Source: Bacteroides sp. UBA1317 (lineage in GTDB: Bacteria > Bacteroidota > Bacteroidia > Bacteroidales > Bacteroidaceae). From it: a stretch of DNA of 42,780 nt. The notes beneath the pieces were generated by a model, which saw only the letters and a program-made list of their open reading frames with translations, was not told where the DNA came from and did no database searches. The position numbers and the translations under genes are program-made. The stretch lies in NCBI GenBank assembly GCA_002307035.1, contig DBTL01000087.1, positions 1-42,780 of the forward strand. Reading direction: 5' to 3'. Below are positions 17,284-25,366 of the stretch, in pieces (position 1 is the first letter of the stretch; each line of letters opens with the position of its first letter).

Positions 17284-17556
17284 ATAAGTTTTTTCGGTTA
17301 GCTGGGAATAATAAGACAGAAAAAACGACTATATATTCATTTAAACGAATGCTTTTAGTAGAAGAATAAGGCAAGAAATAGCAGAAATCAGAAGACATAA
17401 CTGATTACATCCCTTATTTTGAGGTAAGGCATTTAGTGCAAAAGCAGAGTACCAACATCTTTTATTCAACAGTCCTCTTCGTCATAACGTAGTAAAAGAA
17501 ACCTTTATTATTTTATCTTCACTTTTATGTTATGTAAAGATCGTAGAAATCGAGAG
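17284..17556. other. Non-coding stretch between pheT promoter and repeat element
   Basis: No open frame of plausible coding character, no tRNA-like fold and no clear promoter beyond the pheT box. AT-rich sequence with one short self-complementary patch around 17337-17352. It separates pheT from the composite repeat at 17557. Confidence 0.5.
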
Positions 17557-17663
17557 ACCCCCTTCTACAGCCTTTCTGAGAGGGGTGGATAGAATATCCG
17601 ACTTCAGCGTGTCGAGTACCTGACTTCAACACGCTGAAGTCAGGTATTCAACACGCTGAAGTT
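17557..17663. repeat. Composite intergenic repeat (element B): GC hairpin plus 22-bp units
   Basis: A GC-rich hairpin (ACCCC 17557-17561 with GGGGT 17582-17586, inner CAG 17568-17570 with CTG 17576-17578) is followed by units made of a 9-base spacer and a 13-base core. Forward unit: GAATATCCG then ACTTCAGCGTGTC (17592-17613). A second spacer GAGTACCTG with ACTTCA starts 22 bases later and meets inverted copies at 17629-17649 and 17650-17663. Arm 17600-17615 can pair with 17626-17641 (one mismatch), or CCTGACTTCA 17619-17628 can pair locally with 17635-17644. It lies 56 bases past the fucP stop. Confidence 0.8.
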
Positions 17664-17719
17664 ATGCATTGAACAATAGTATTATTTATTGTAAATAAAG
17701 AAGCTTGTCTTTTATCTAT

Positions 17720-18910
17720 TTAGCTACGAGATATGCGTCTATACATAATCGAATATCCGGCAATCACAAAGAAACAGATAAGAGGTACAATGAAACCGAT
17801 GGCCATGTTATGTTCACCAATAAAACCCATCAACACAGGAGCAACAGCCCCACCAACGATGGCCATAATAAGAAATGAAGAAGCTTTTTTGGTATGCCCT
17901 CCCAGCTTACGAATGGACAGAGCGAAAATAGTAGGAAACATGATCGACTCGAACAAATAGCAAACGAACAATGCCGATATAGAAAGCCATCCCAAACCGA
18001 CTATCACTAAAAGCATGCATAGCGAAGCACCTACAGAAAAACAAATAAGCAGCCATTCGGCAGGTATGCGATTCATCAACCAGCTACCCAGAAAGCGACC
18101 AAACATGAATAGCCCCATCCCTCCAAACGAAAGTAACATGGCGGCATCACTATTGTTGAAACCTAGGTTTGCCTCGGTCACATAGTTGATAAAAAAACTA
18201 TTGATTCCTGTCTGAGCAGCTACGTAGCAAAATAAGGCAACTACCCCCCAAGTGAAATGAGGATACTTCCAGAGTCCCTTTTCAACACCCTCTGCTTCAT
18301 CAATCAGTTCCTCTTTCACTTCTGGCAGGCGAATGCGCATAAAGAAAAAGGCTACAAGAACAACCAGGCACCCTATACCTATATATGGGAATGCGATATC
18401 TCCACCATCAAAGAGAACTAAACCTCCTACCAATGGGCCGAGTATCCATCCCAACCCATTGAACGACTGTGCCAGATTTAATCTGCCTGCACCGTATTCC
18501 GGCTCTCCAAGCACCGTAATGTAAGGATTCGCAGCCGTTTCAAGACAAGTGAGTCCGCAGCCGATGATGAACAGCGATACCAAAAAGAACTCAAACGACA
18601 TCATCTTGCTGCCCGGTATAAACATAAAAGCGCCTACAGCATAGAGTAGTAAGCCAAGTATCACCCCTTTCCGATAACCATAGCGCTTGATGAAAGCACC
18701 TGCCGGCAAAGCCATCAAGAAATAACCGCCATAAACCACTGCCTGTATCAAAGCCGATCGGGCTTTTGATATGACCAGTACTTCCTGAAAATGCTTGTTC
18801 AGCACATCGAGAATACTATGGGCAAAGCCCCACAGAAAGAAAAGAGAAGTGACCAATATAAATGGCCAAAGGTAAGAGATACCGTCTTTTGTCTTTACTA
18901 TTTTCATCAT
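17720..18910 (-). CDS. fucP: FucP-family sugar MFS transporter, probable L-fucose permease
   Basis: Major facilitator protein of 396 residues with about 12 helices, importing a sugar with protons. Seen: the family segment FLWGFAHSILDVLNKHFQ at helix 1 (residues 25-42), the ETAANPYITVLG motif after helix 4, and RLNLAQSFNGLGWILGP shortly after, all hallmarks of FucP/GluP permeases. It follows fkp by 68 bases on the same strand, which makes L-fucose the best substrate guess: uptake here, activation by Fkp. Glucose/galactose specificity seen in other members cannot be excluded by sequence alone. Two ATG codons in tandem; the exact start is uncertain by one residue. Confidence 0.85.
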   Translation of the reverse strand: MMKIVKTKDGISYLWPFILVTSLFFLWGFAHSILDVLNKHFQEVLVISKARSALIQAVVYGGYFLMALPAGAFIKRYGYRKGVILGLLLYAVGAFMFIPGSKMMSFEFFLVSLFIIGCGLTCLETAANPYITVLGEPEYGAGRLNLAQSFNGLGWILGPLVGGLVLFDGGDIAFPYIGIGCLVVLVAFFFMRIRLPEVKEELIDEAEGVEKGLWKYPHFTWGVVALFCYVAAQTGINSFFINYVTEANLGFNNSDAAMLLSFGGMGLFMFGRFLGSWLMNRIPAEWLLICFSVGASLCMLLVIVGLGWLSISALFVCYLFESIMFPTIFALSIRKLGGHTKKASSFLIMAIVGGAVAPVLMGFIGEHNMAIGFIVPLICFFVIAGYSIMYRRISRS

Positions 18911-18978
18911 CGTTTCTGATATTGTTTTATGCTTGTGAAATGAGTTAATTTATGGTTAACTATCACTTTTAGCAGTTG

Positions 18979-21831
18979 TTATGAACGAGAAATTTGTAAT
19001 CCTTTATCTGATAGTGTCATCTCTACAAAGCGTGCCCGCGGATTAGGGGCATGTTCCGTCAATATTTCACGGATACGGATAGCCGCTTGTAAGTCTTTGG
19101 CAATCATATAAAGATAGCCACCACCACCAGCTCCGGGTAGCTTGTAGCCCAAGGTATAGTCTTTTATCAAATGAATGATAGCTTCCACCGCCGGGGGATT
19201 AGTACCATAGTCCAGTGCTTTATTTTGCATCCACGATTTGCCTACCAAATGTCCATATTCTGCAAAGTTTCCCCGTTGAATGGCTTCACTCATATCCAAA
19301 GCATGAAATTTCATTTCGGAGAGTAAAGCAAGATGAACGGATGAATTGAGAAACATGGAACTGACAATTTCTCCTAATATACCCTTTGCAGTGCGTGTGA
19401 TGCCTGTGTAGTACAACAAGTGACACGCTTTGTATTCGGGCTGATTGAAGAGGTAATCGGGCAACCAGCGCACCAACGGATCTTGCGAAAAACCACTCTC
19501 AGTTTGCAATAACTTGATGCCATGAAGTACCCCACCATATTGATCTTGCCAACCGCCACCTGTGGTGAGCAATTGCTCGAGTACCAGTGTGCGACGACAT
19601 ATTTCGCATTTATCCCAAGCCAGTCCGCAAAAGTCACTAATGGCACCTAACACAGTAGATGCAAGAATAGAACTGGTACCCAATCCTGAACCTGCCGGAA
19701 TAGCTGCCAACAAGGTTACTTCGATGCCTGCACCGAAATCTTTTAGTTGATCTTGCAGGGTAGCATATTTCTTAGCCGAAAAGTCGGGTGAGAATCCCGC
19801 CAGTACAAGCGCCGCTTTTGGAATAGAAAACGGAGAGCCAATTTTTTTGTAATTTCGCAATTCTTCGTAGCTGTCGACCACCTCCAAAGCTCCCATATCG
19901 ATAGAGCGAAGAACGATGTGAGGTTCTGTGCAAGGTTTCACATATACTTGCAAAGGAGGTTGCCCATTCAGTTCAATAGCCAGATTGACTACATTGCCAC
20001 CCGAATAAAGCGCATAAGGTGGAGTATCTGTCCATCCACCAGCTACATCAATGCGCACAGGACTACGCCCCCACACTATCTGATCGGGATAAACACTCAG
20101 CGAAGGAAGACTTTTCTTATCCTGTATTTCTCCTAAAAGACCATCACGAAGTAACTCGAAAGCAGCCTGTTCTTCAATTTTAGCTTCATCTCCTTTTAGT
20201 TTAAGGATACGCGAACGAAACATGTGGTTGTGTATTCTTGACATCAACAAAGCATCGGCGGGCAGCATGGCCGGTTCATCCACGTGCAAGCGTACAAATT
20301 CTTCTGCGGCATTAGCCAGATCAAGTTGATAAAAAACACTTTTTTCATAATTATCGGCAAGCGTCTGCCAATTCTCTTTGCGGAACGCCTCACGTTGTTT
20401 ATATAATCTCTTCAAGTTGGCAGAAGCAGATATTTCATCTGCTGATAATCGATTGACTTGTAGCCAAATAGCCTTTCCTTCTTCAAGTGTAGGCTCGGAA
20501 ATCATCCAACGAAGTACTTTGCCTAAATCATCTACATTTGTCACAACAGGGAACAGAGCAGTGGACTGGATATCTGTTGTGTTAACTCCCTTCAAATCAA
20601 CTGATGTAAGCCCTCTTTTTTCCATCCATTCACTGAACGGTATGCCTGTGAAGTGTGTTACTACACTCGCTAGATCTCCTTTAAATACATCATCAATGCC
20701 ATACGGACGAGCTATCCATTCTTTTTCTCCAACGGGCACTACATCCACACATACGCCATCGGGCAAGAACAATGCCCAGTCATTCACCGGCACACCTGTA
20801 ATGATCTGCTTACTTCCCAGCAACCATTGTGAGCCAATGAAGCTATTCTCTATCCAAATATCCGCGTTTACGGGAGAAAGCAGCACTTGCACAGCAGCAT
20901 TTTGCACAAACATAGCCGGATTAGGCTTTATCCTGCGATGCATAATCTGTCGCTGATCATAGACCTTATTTTGTATGGCTACGGTAGATGAAATAAGCTC
21001 CCGACTTGTGCCATAATGATAGAACTCACCACCTGGCAAAGGTAGAATGGCAACCGATAGCGTATTGATTTCTTCGTCAGCTAATCGTGGGTGGTTTCCC
21101 AATGAAAGTCCAAATTCGGAATATAGATCATAATAAGATAGTTCATCGGCATTCTCTTTATGAGAGCGCTTCATCAATAACTTTATAGCTTTATCACTCA
21201 GTAACCAGATGCCGACATCCATCAGAAACAAATGTGTTTTTGAGAGACTTTCGAGCTCAGCTAAAGAAGGCTTCTGAATCATAAAATCAAGTTCACCCGG
21301 ATGATTTCTGTCAGAGACATACACACCGTGATGCGTTGCCAGAGAAGGATCTACCCAAAGGCCATAACACACTACATCTACTTCAGGAATTACCTGCAAA
21401 GGCTTTTCGGAACGGATATAAACATCTCCACTGGCAATGAGCGTGTGCAATGAATCGGGCGCAAAAGACATGATTTTCTCATAAAGTGGCAGTTGCAATG
21501 AAAGAAGATTTTGTCCCAACCGTTGTCCTCTCTCCCACCGAAAGACAGGTATCGGAGTTAATATTTTACCTGAAGGAGCATATCCGGGCAAACGTCTACT
21601 TTGTCCCCCGGCATGCAGCAAGATACGTTTTTCTTTTTCTAACCATTGGTCAAATGAAACATTGTGACCGGTTTGTTTGTAACACTCTTCGAGCAACCAA
21701 GCAGTGCCACCACCGGATCCAAGCTTGGTTCCTATAGGATCTGAACAACAAAACCAATCGGCAGACTGAACACCTTCGAGTTCGTGAAAGCAAGTCACCA
21801 AATTGGGCGGCAAAGAAAGTAATTTATGCAT
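18979..21831 (-). CDS. fkp: Bifunctional L-fucokinase / GDP-L-fucose pyrophosphorylase
   Basis: Salvages L-fucose by phosphorylating it and joining it to GMP, giving GDP-L-fucose for capsules and surface glycoproteins. Seen: N-terminal nucleotidyltransferase with HAGGQSRRLPGYAPSGK (73-89), a central beta-helix-like part (about 290-430), and a C-terminal GHMP kinase with VRIDVAGGWTDTPPY and the ATP loop PAGSGLGTSS at about 715-724, then PGAGGGGYLY near the end. Length 950 matches the B. fragilis Fkp of 949. It sits between dnaB (42-base gap) and fucP (68-base gap), so fucose uptake and activation are probably on one transcript. Confidence 0.95.
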   Translation of the reverse strand: MHKLLSLPPNLVTCFHELEGVQSADWFCCSDPIGTKLGSGGGTAWLLEECYKQTGHNVSFDQWLEKEKRILLHAGGQSRRLPGYAPSGKILTPIPVFRWERGQRLGQNLLSLQLPLYEKIMSFAPDSLHTLIASGDVYIRSEKPLQVIPEVDVVCYGLWVDPSLATHHGVYVSDRNHPGELDFMIQKPSLAELESLSKTHLFLMDVGIWLLSDKAIKLLMKRSHKENADELSYYDLYSEFGLSLGNHPRLADEEINTLSVAILPLPGGEFYHYGTSRELISSTVAIQNKVYDQRQIMHRRIKPNPAMFVQNAAVQVLLSPVNADIWIENSFIGSQWLLGSKQIITGVPVNDWALFLPDGVCVDVVPVGEKEWIARPYGIDDVFKGDLASVVTHFTGIPFSEWMEKRGLTSVDLKGVNTTDIQSTALFPVVTNVDDLGKVLRWMISEPTLEEGKAIWLQVNRLSADEISASANLKRLYKQREAFRKENWQTLADNYEKSVFYQLDLANAAEEFVRLHVDEPAMLPADALLMSRIHNHMFRSRILKLKGDEAKIEEQAAFELLRDGLLGEIQDKKSLPSLSVYPDQIVWGRSPVRIDVAGGWTDTPPYALYSGGNVVNLAIELNGQPPLQVYVKPCTEPHIVLRSIDMGALEVVDSYEELRNYKKIGSPFSIPKAALVLAGFSPDFSAKKYATLQDQLKDFGAGIEVTLLAAIPAGSGLGTSSILASTVLGAISDFCGLAWDKCEICRRTLVLEQLLTTGGGWQDQYGGVLHGIKLLQTESGFSQDPLVRWLPDYLFNQPEYKACHLLYYTGITRTAKGILGEIVSSMFLNSSVHLALLSEMKFHALDMSEAIQRGNFAEYGHLVGKSWMQNKALDYGTNPPAVEAIIHLIKDYTLGYKLPGAGGGGYLYMIAKDLQAAIRIREILTEHAPNPRARFVEMTLSDKGLQISRS

Positions 21832-21873
21832 TGTTTTGTCTTTAATAATAGTTAGAAGAAGGGAAAGGTTATA

Positions 21874-23430
21874 TTAAAAAGGTAACGGTCCGTTATCTCC
21901 CGACCCGCCAAAAGGATTATTAGGTATAGGCGCACTTTCTACATGTGGAGGAGGAACGTTGCCTCCGGCAGTGTTATTCAGTTTCGAACCAAGCATAGCA
22001 CCAGCATCAGGCATCGGAATAATCATATCGTCATCCGGATTCTGAAACTTAGCATATTCGGCTTTAAACCGAAGCAAGACATCACCGGTAGCACCATTAC
22101 GATGCTTGGCAATGATAATTTCAGCCATGCCTCGAAGATCATTTCCTTTATCATCTGAATAGATCTTGTAATATTCGGGACGGTGGATGAAACAAACCAT
22201 ATCGGCATCCTGCTCTATGGCACCAGACTCACGAAGGTCGCTCAATTGCGGACGTTTACCTTCAATGCCTTCGCGATTCTCTACTCCACGATTTAACTGA
22301 GACAAAGCAATGATAGGGATATTAAGTTCTTTGGCTAAGCCCTTAAGCGAACGAGAAATGGTACTAACTTCTTCCTGCCTGCTACCATAAGACATACCAC
22401 TGGCATTCATCAACTGAAGGTAGTCAATAATGATGATTTTGACTCCATGTTCTCTTACCAGACGACGGGCTTTGGTACGAAGTTCAAAGACGGAAAGCGA
22501 AGGGGTATCATCTACATAGAGTGGGGCATCAATCAAATCTTTCAGTTTATAGTCTAATTGTTGCCATTCGTAATTCGCCAATTGTCCACTCTTGATCTTT
22601 TCACCCGGAATCTCACACACATTTACGATCAGACGGTTAACCAACTGAACGTTACTCATTTCTAGTGAAAACAAGGCTACGGGGTTACGAAAGTTAACCG
22701 CTATGTTTCTTGCCATGGAGAGGACAAAAGCCGTTTTTCCCATTGCAGGGCGAGCGGCTATGATTACAAGGTCAGAGTTTTGCCAACCAGAGGTCATCTT
22801 ATCCAGTTTCGTAAAACCGCTTTCCAAACCACTCAAACCATCTGTGCGAGCGGCAGCTTTTTGTAATAATTCGTAAGCTTCGGCAATGATTGGATTAATT
22901 TGTGTATAATCTTTCTTTAGGTTACGCTGAGAAATTTCAAAGAGTTTACCTTCCGCCTCTTGCATCAAATCGTCCACATCGAGCGTTTCATCAAACGCTT
23001 TGGTCTCTATGTCGCTGCTAAAAGTAATCAGCTGACGTGCCAGATATTTTTGAGCAATGATTCGTGCATGATATTCAATATGTGCCGATGAAGCAACTTT
23101 ACTACTAAGTTGAGTAATGTAAAAAGGACCACCTACATCTTCCAATTCTCCCCGTTTGCGGAGTTGTTCCGTTACGGTGAGGATATCTACCGGCTTTTGT
23201 TGCACCGCTAAATCGGTGATAGCAGAATATATAAGTTGATGTCTGTGTTCGTAGAACGATTCGGGGCGGAGAATTTCACTTACCTGAGAATAAGCATCTT
23301 TTTCAATCATCAATGCACCGATAACAGCCTCCTCCAACTCTAAAGCCTGAGGTTGTAATCGACCATAATCGTTCACAGGCTGTGGTTTGGGTCTGGTAGT
23401 GCTGCGTGCGTTTTTTCTTTGTTCCGGCAT
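21874..23430 (-). CDS. dnaB: Replicative DNA helicase DnaB
   Basis: Hexameric helicase of the replication fork. Seen: N-terminal primase-interacting domain (about 25-130, PQALELEEAVIGALMIEKDAY being quoted in part: EEAVIGALM), RecA-like core with Walker A ARPAMGKTA (about 225-233), Walker B IIIIDYLQLM, and the DnaB hallmark LSQLNRGVENR with arginine finger region. The C-terminal 40 residues are proline- and glycine-rich and likely disordered. No intein is present. A -7 box is at 23481-23488. Its transcript may continue into fkp and fucP. Confidence 0.96.
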   Translation of the reverse strand: MPEQRKNARSTTRPKPQPVNDYGRLQPQALELEEAVIGALMIEKDAYSQVSEILRPESFYEHRHQLIYSAITDLAVQQKPVDILTVTEQLRKRGELEDVGGPFYITQLSSKVASSAHIEYHARIIAQKYLARQLITFSSDIETKAFDETLDVDDLMQEAEGKLFEISQRNLKKDYTQINPIIAEAYELLQKAAARTDGLSGLESGFTKLDKMTSGWQNSDLVIIAARPAMGKTAFVLSMARNIAVNFRNPVALFSLEMSNVQLVNRLIVNVCEIPGEKIKSGQLANYEWQQLDYKLKDLIDAPLYVDDTPSLSVFELRTKARRLVREHGVKIIIIDYLQLMNASGMSYGSRQEEVSTISRSLKGLAKELNIPIIALSQLNRGVENREGIEGKRPQLSDLRESGAIEQDADMVCFIHRPEYYKIYSDDKGNDLRGMAEIIIAKHRNGATGDVLLRFKAEYAKFQNPDDDMIIPMPDAGAMLGSKLNNTAGGNVPPPHVESAPIPNNPFGGSGDNGPLPF

Positions 23431-23480
23431 TATTTTGCAGAATTATATTTTGTTATCGTAACTCATAACCATTGTGTTCA

Positions 23481-23488
23481 CAAAGGTA
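23481..23488 (-). promoter_or_regulatory. -7 box for dnaB (and probably fkp, fucP)
   Basis: TACCTTTG on the minus strand, 51 bases before the dnaB ATG. No separate TAnnTTTG box was seen before fkp or fucP. Confidence 0.5.
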
Positions 23489-23554
23489 AGCATTGAATTT
23501 TGATAATTAAATAATGTACCAAAAATATTTCTACTCTAATATCTGATTACTGTT

Positions 23555-23585
23555 GTTGAATACTTAAAAATAAATCATAACTTTG
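23555..23585 (+). promoter_or_regulatory. Complete -33/-7 promoter for ispE
   Basis: GTTG at 23555-23558, a 19-base spacer, then TAACTTTG at 23578-23585. One of the two best promoter matches in the window; leader of about 50 bases. Confidence 0.65.
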
Positions 23586-23644
23586 CAAGCGATAAACAGA
23601 GTATTATATTCAACTTTTGGCAACGAACTAGTACATATAAGCGT

Positions 23645-24469
23645 ATGATCACATTCCCCAATGCTAAAATAAATCTGGGATTAAATATTACCGAAAAACG
23701 AGCTGACGGATATCATAACCTCGAAACAGTTTTTTATCCCGTACCTTTGGAAGATGCTCTCGAAATAACTCTTTCCAAATCAGAGGAAGTCCCATTTACA
23801 CTACATCCTTCGGGCATGTCTGTTGCCGGAGAGCTGAACGATAATCTTGTGGTCAGAGCTTATCTCTTGCTTGCTAATTTTTTTGATCTGCCTCCTATAG
23901 ATATTTATTTATATAAGGCTATTCCTTCTGGGGCAGGACTTGGTGGTGGTTCTGCCGATGCTGCTTTTATGCTAACATTGCTCAACAAAAAGTTTAATTT
24001 AAACCTGAGCATGGAGAAACTTGAAGAATATGCGACCAAACTGGGTGCCGACTGTGCCTTCTTCATTCAGAATCGCCCTACATTTGCCAAAGGCATAGGT
24101 AATTTGTTCTCTCCTATTCAGCTATCGCTAAAAGGTTACAAAATAGTTATTGTTAAACCCGATATCTTTGTTTCCACCCGTGAGGCTTTTTCACTAATTA
24201 TTCCTCGCAAGCCCAAGATTGCATTAACAGAAGTCATCAGTCACCCTCCGACAGAATGGAAAGAACTGATGACGAATGACTTTGAGCAAAGCGTATTTGC
24301 ACTTTATCCTGCTATCGAAAACATAAAAAAAGAACTGTACAACAAAGGAGCTCTTTACTCATCCATGAGTGGATCGGGAGCGTCAGTCTACGGATTGTTT
24401 ACTCCTAACACTCCATTACCCGAGATGAATTTTGGCAATTCTTTTTGTTTTCAGGCCTGCTTAGATTAA
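23645..24469 (+). CDS. ispE: 4-diphosphocytidyl-2-C-methyl-D-erythritol kinase
   Basis: Phosphorylates CDP-methylerythritol in the MEP isoprenoid pathway. Seen: the substrate-binding start FPNAKINLGLNI with Lys8/Asn10 region, DGYHNLETVF, the GHMP ATP loop PSGAGLGGGSADAA (94-107), LGADCAFF (catalytic Asp) and C-terminal MSGSGASVYGLF. Length 274 is normal. It is a single gene, with a good promoter upstream and the convergent methyltransferase gene ending 8 bases away. Confidence 0.95.
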   Translation: MITFPNAKINLGLNITEKRADGYHNLETVFYPVPLEDALEITLSKSEEVPFTLHPSGMSVAGELNDNLVVRAYLLLANFFDLPPIDIYLYKAIPSGAGLGGGSADAAFMLTLLNKKFNLNLSMEKLEEYATKLGADCAFFIQNRPTFAKGIGNLFSPIQLSLKGYKIVIVKPDIFVSTREAFSLIIPRKPKIALTEVISHPPTEWKELMTNDFEQSVFALYPAIENIKKELYNKGALYSSMSGSGASVYGLFTPNTPLPEMNFGNSFCFQACLD

Positions 24470-24477
24470 TATTCGTG

Positions 24478-25182
24478 CTACATCTTTAAATAATAATCTT
24501 TAGTTAGGGAAATATACTCTTTACTATATTGATGCCTCGCCACCTCAGTAAGCAGATGAGTGGTTTCACAAGTCTGCCGGGAAAATGAGAAGGTGATCAG
24601 AACTCTCTTAGGAGCGCCTCCCGGCTTAGTGCTCACAAGCAATTGACGGCAAGGAAATAATCCATACATCTCTGCTATCTCCTTAAAAGAACCTTCTGTT
24701 TCTATCGGTACTACCACAGTAAATTCCCCATCAGTTGACAGCAGTTGAGAGACGCCCCGAATTAATTCAGTGTAGGTAAGTTCACCGCTATGCCGTGCCA
24801 TCGTTCGCTGAAGATCAGGAGAGGTCAAGGAAGTGATAAAATAAGGGGGATTAGAAATAATAACATCAAATTCCTTATCCGACACATATTCTTTAAAATC
24901 CGTCTCAACAACTTCTATCCGATCTGTCCACGGAGAATTAGAAACATTCTCTTCTGCCTGTTTGGCAGCATGTTCATCTATCTCTAAAGCCACAATGTGA
25001 GCCTCACTGCGTTGAGCGACCATCAACGCTAACAGTCCGCTGCCAGTTCCTATATCAAGAATGGTTTTTGCATGGTTAACATTGACCCATGCCCCAAGAA
25101 GCACACCATCCGTTCCCACTTTCATGCCACATTTGTCATGCGACACTGTAAATTGTTTAAATTGAAAATATGAATTAGGCAT
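24478..25182 (-). CDS. tRNA1(Val) (adenine37-N6)-methyltransferase, TrmN6/YfiC type
   Basis: SAM-dependent N6-adenine methyltransferase of the tRNA-modifying TrmN6 group. Numbering from the chosen start: FKQFTVSHDKCGMKVGTDGVLL at the N-terminus (quoted motif KVGTDGVLLG), SAM loop DIGTGSG (43-49), and the catalytic NPPY (111-114) that marks adenine-N6 enzymes. The open frame extends 23 codons further upstream, but those residues are not family-like and MPNSYFQFKQF is the usual beginning. It is convergent with ispE, with only 8 bases between the stops. Confidence 0.85.
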   Translation of the reverse strand: MPNSYFQFKQFTVSHDKCGMKVGTDGVLLGAWVNVNHAKTILDIGTGSGLLALMVAQRSEAHIVALEIDEHAAKQAEENVSNSPWTDRIEVVETDFKEYVSDKEFDVIISNPPYFITSLTSPDLQRTMARHSGELTYTELIRGVSQLLSTDGEFTVVVPIETEGSFKEIAEMYGLFPCRQLLVSTKPGGAPKRVLITFSFSRQTCETTHLLTEVARHQYSKEYISLTKDYYLKM

Positions 25183-25312
25183 ATTGCTAATAAATAATGA
25201 TAATCGCCAAAAATAAGTAATTATCGGGAGACAATTAAGATAGAACTCCATTATTTGGCATTGTTTTTGTGATTTTAGTGTATAGGTGCTTTATTATTAA
25301 TAAAGAATAAAC

Positions 25313-25320
25313 TAACTTTG
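25313..25320 (+). promoter_or_regulatory. -7 box for lon-tgt-permease operon
   Basis: TAACTTTG, an exact TAnnTTTG match 46 bases before the lon ATG. The -33 position reads TTTA. Confidence 0.55.
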
Positions 25321-25366
25321 CAGCTCTTTAATGGCTGTCAATGTGTGATGACTTAATTTATACGAA

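Noticed and set aside
17557..17586. GC hairpin considered as the fucP terminator
   Set aside because: It lies beyond the inverted units, has no adjacent T-run on the minus strand, and recurs in the other orientation relative to a gene at 42.7 kb.
17592..17663. Short repeats with regular spacing, considered as a CRISPR array
   Set aside because: The units are partly inverted, spacers are 9 bases and nearly identical, and no cas genes are nearby.
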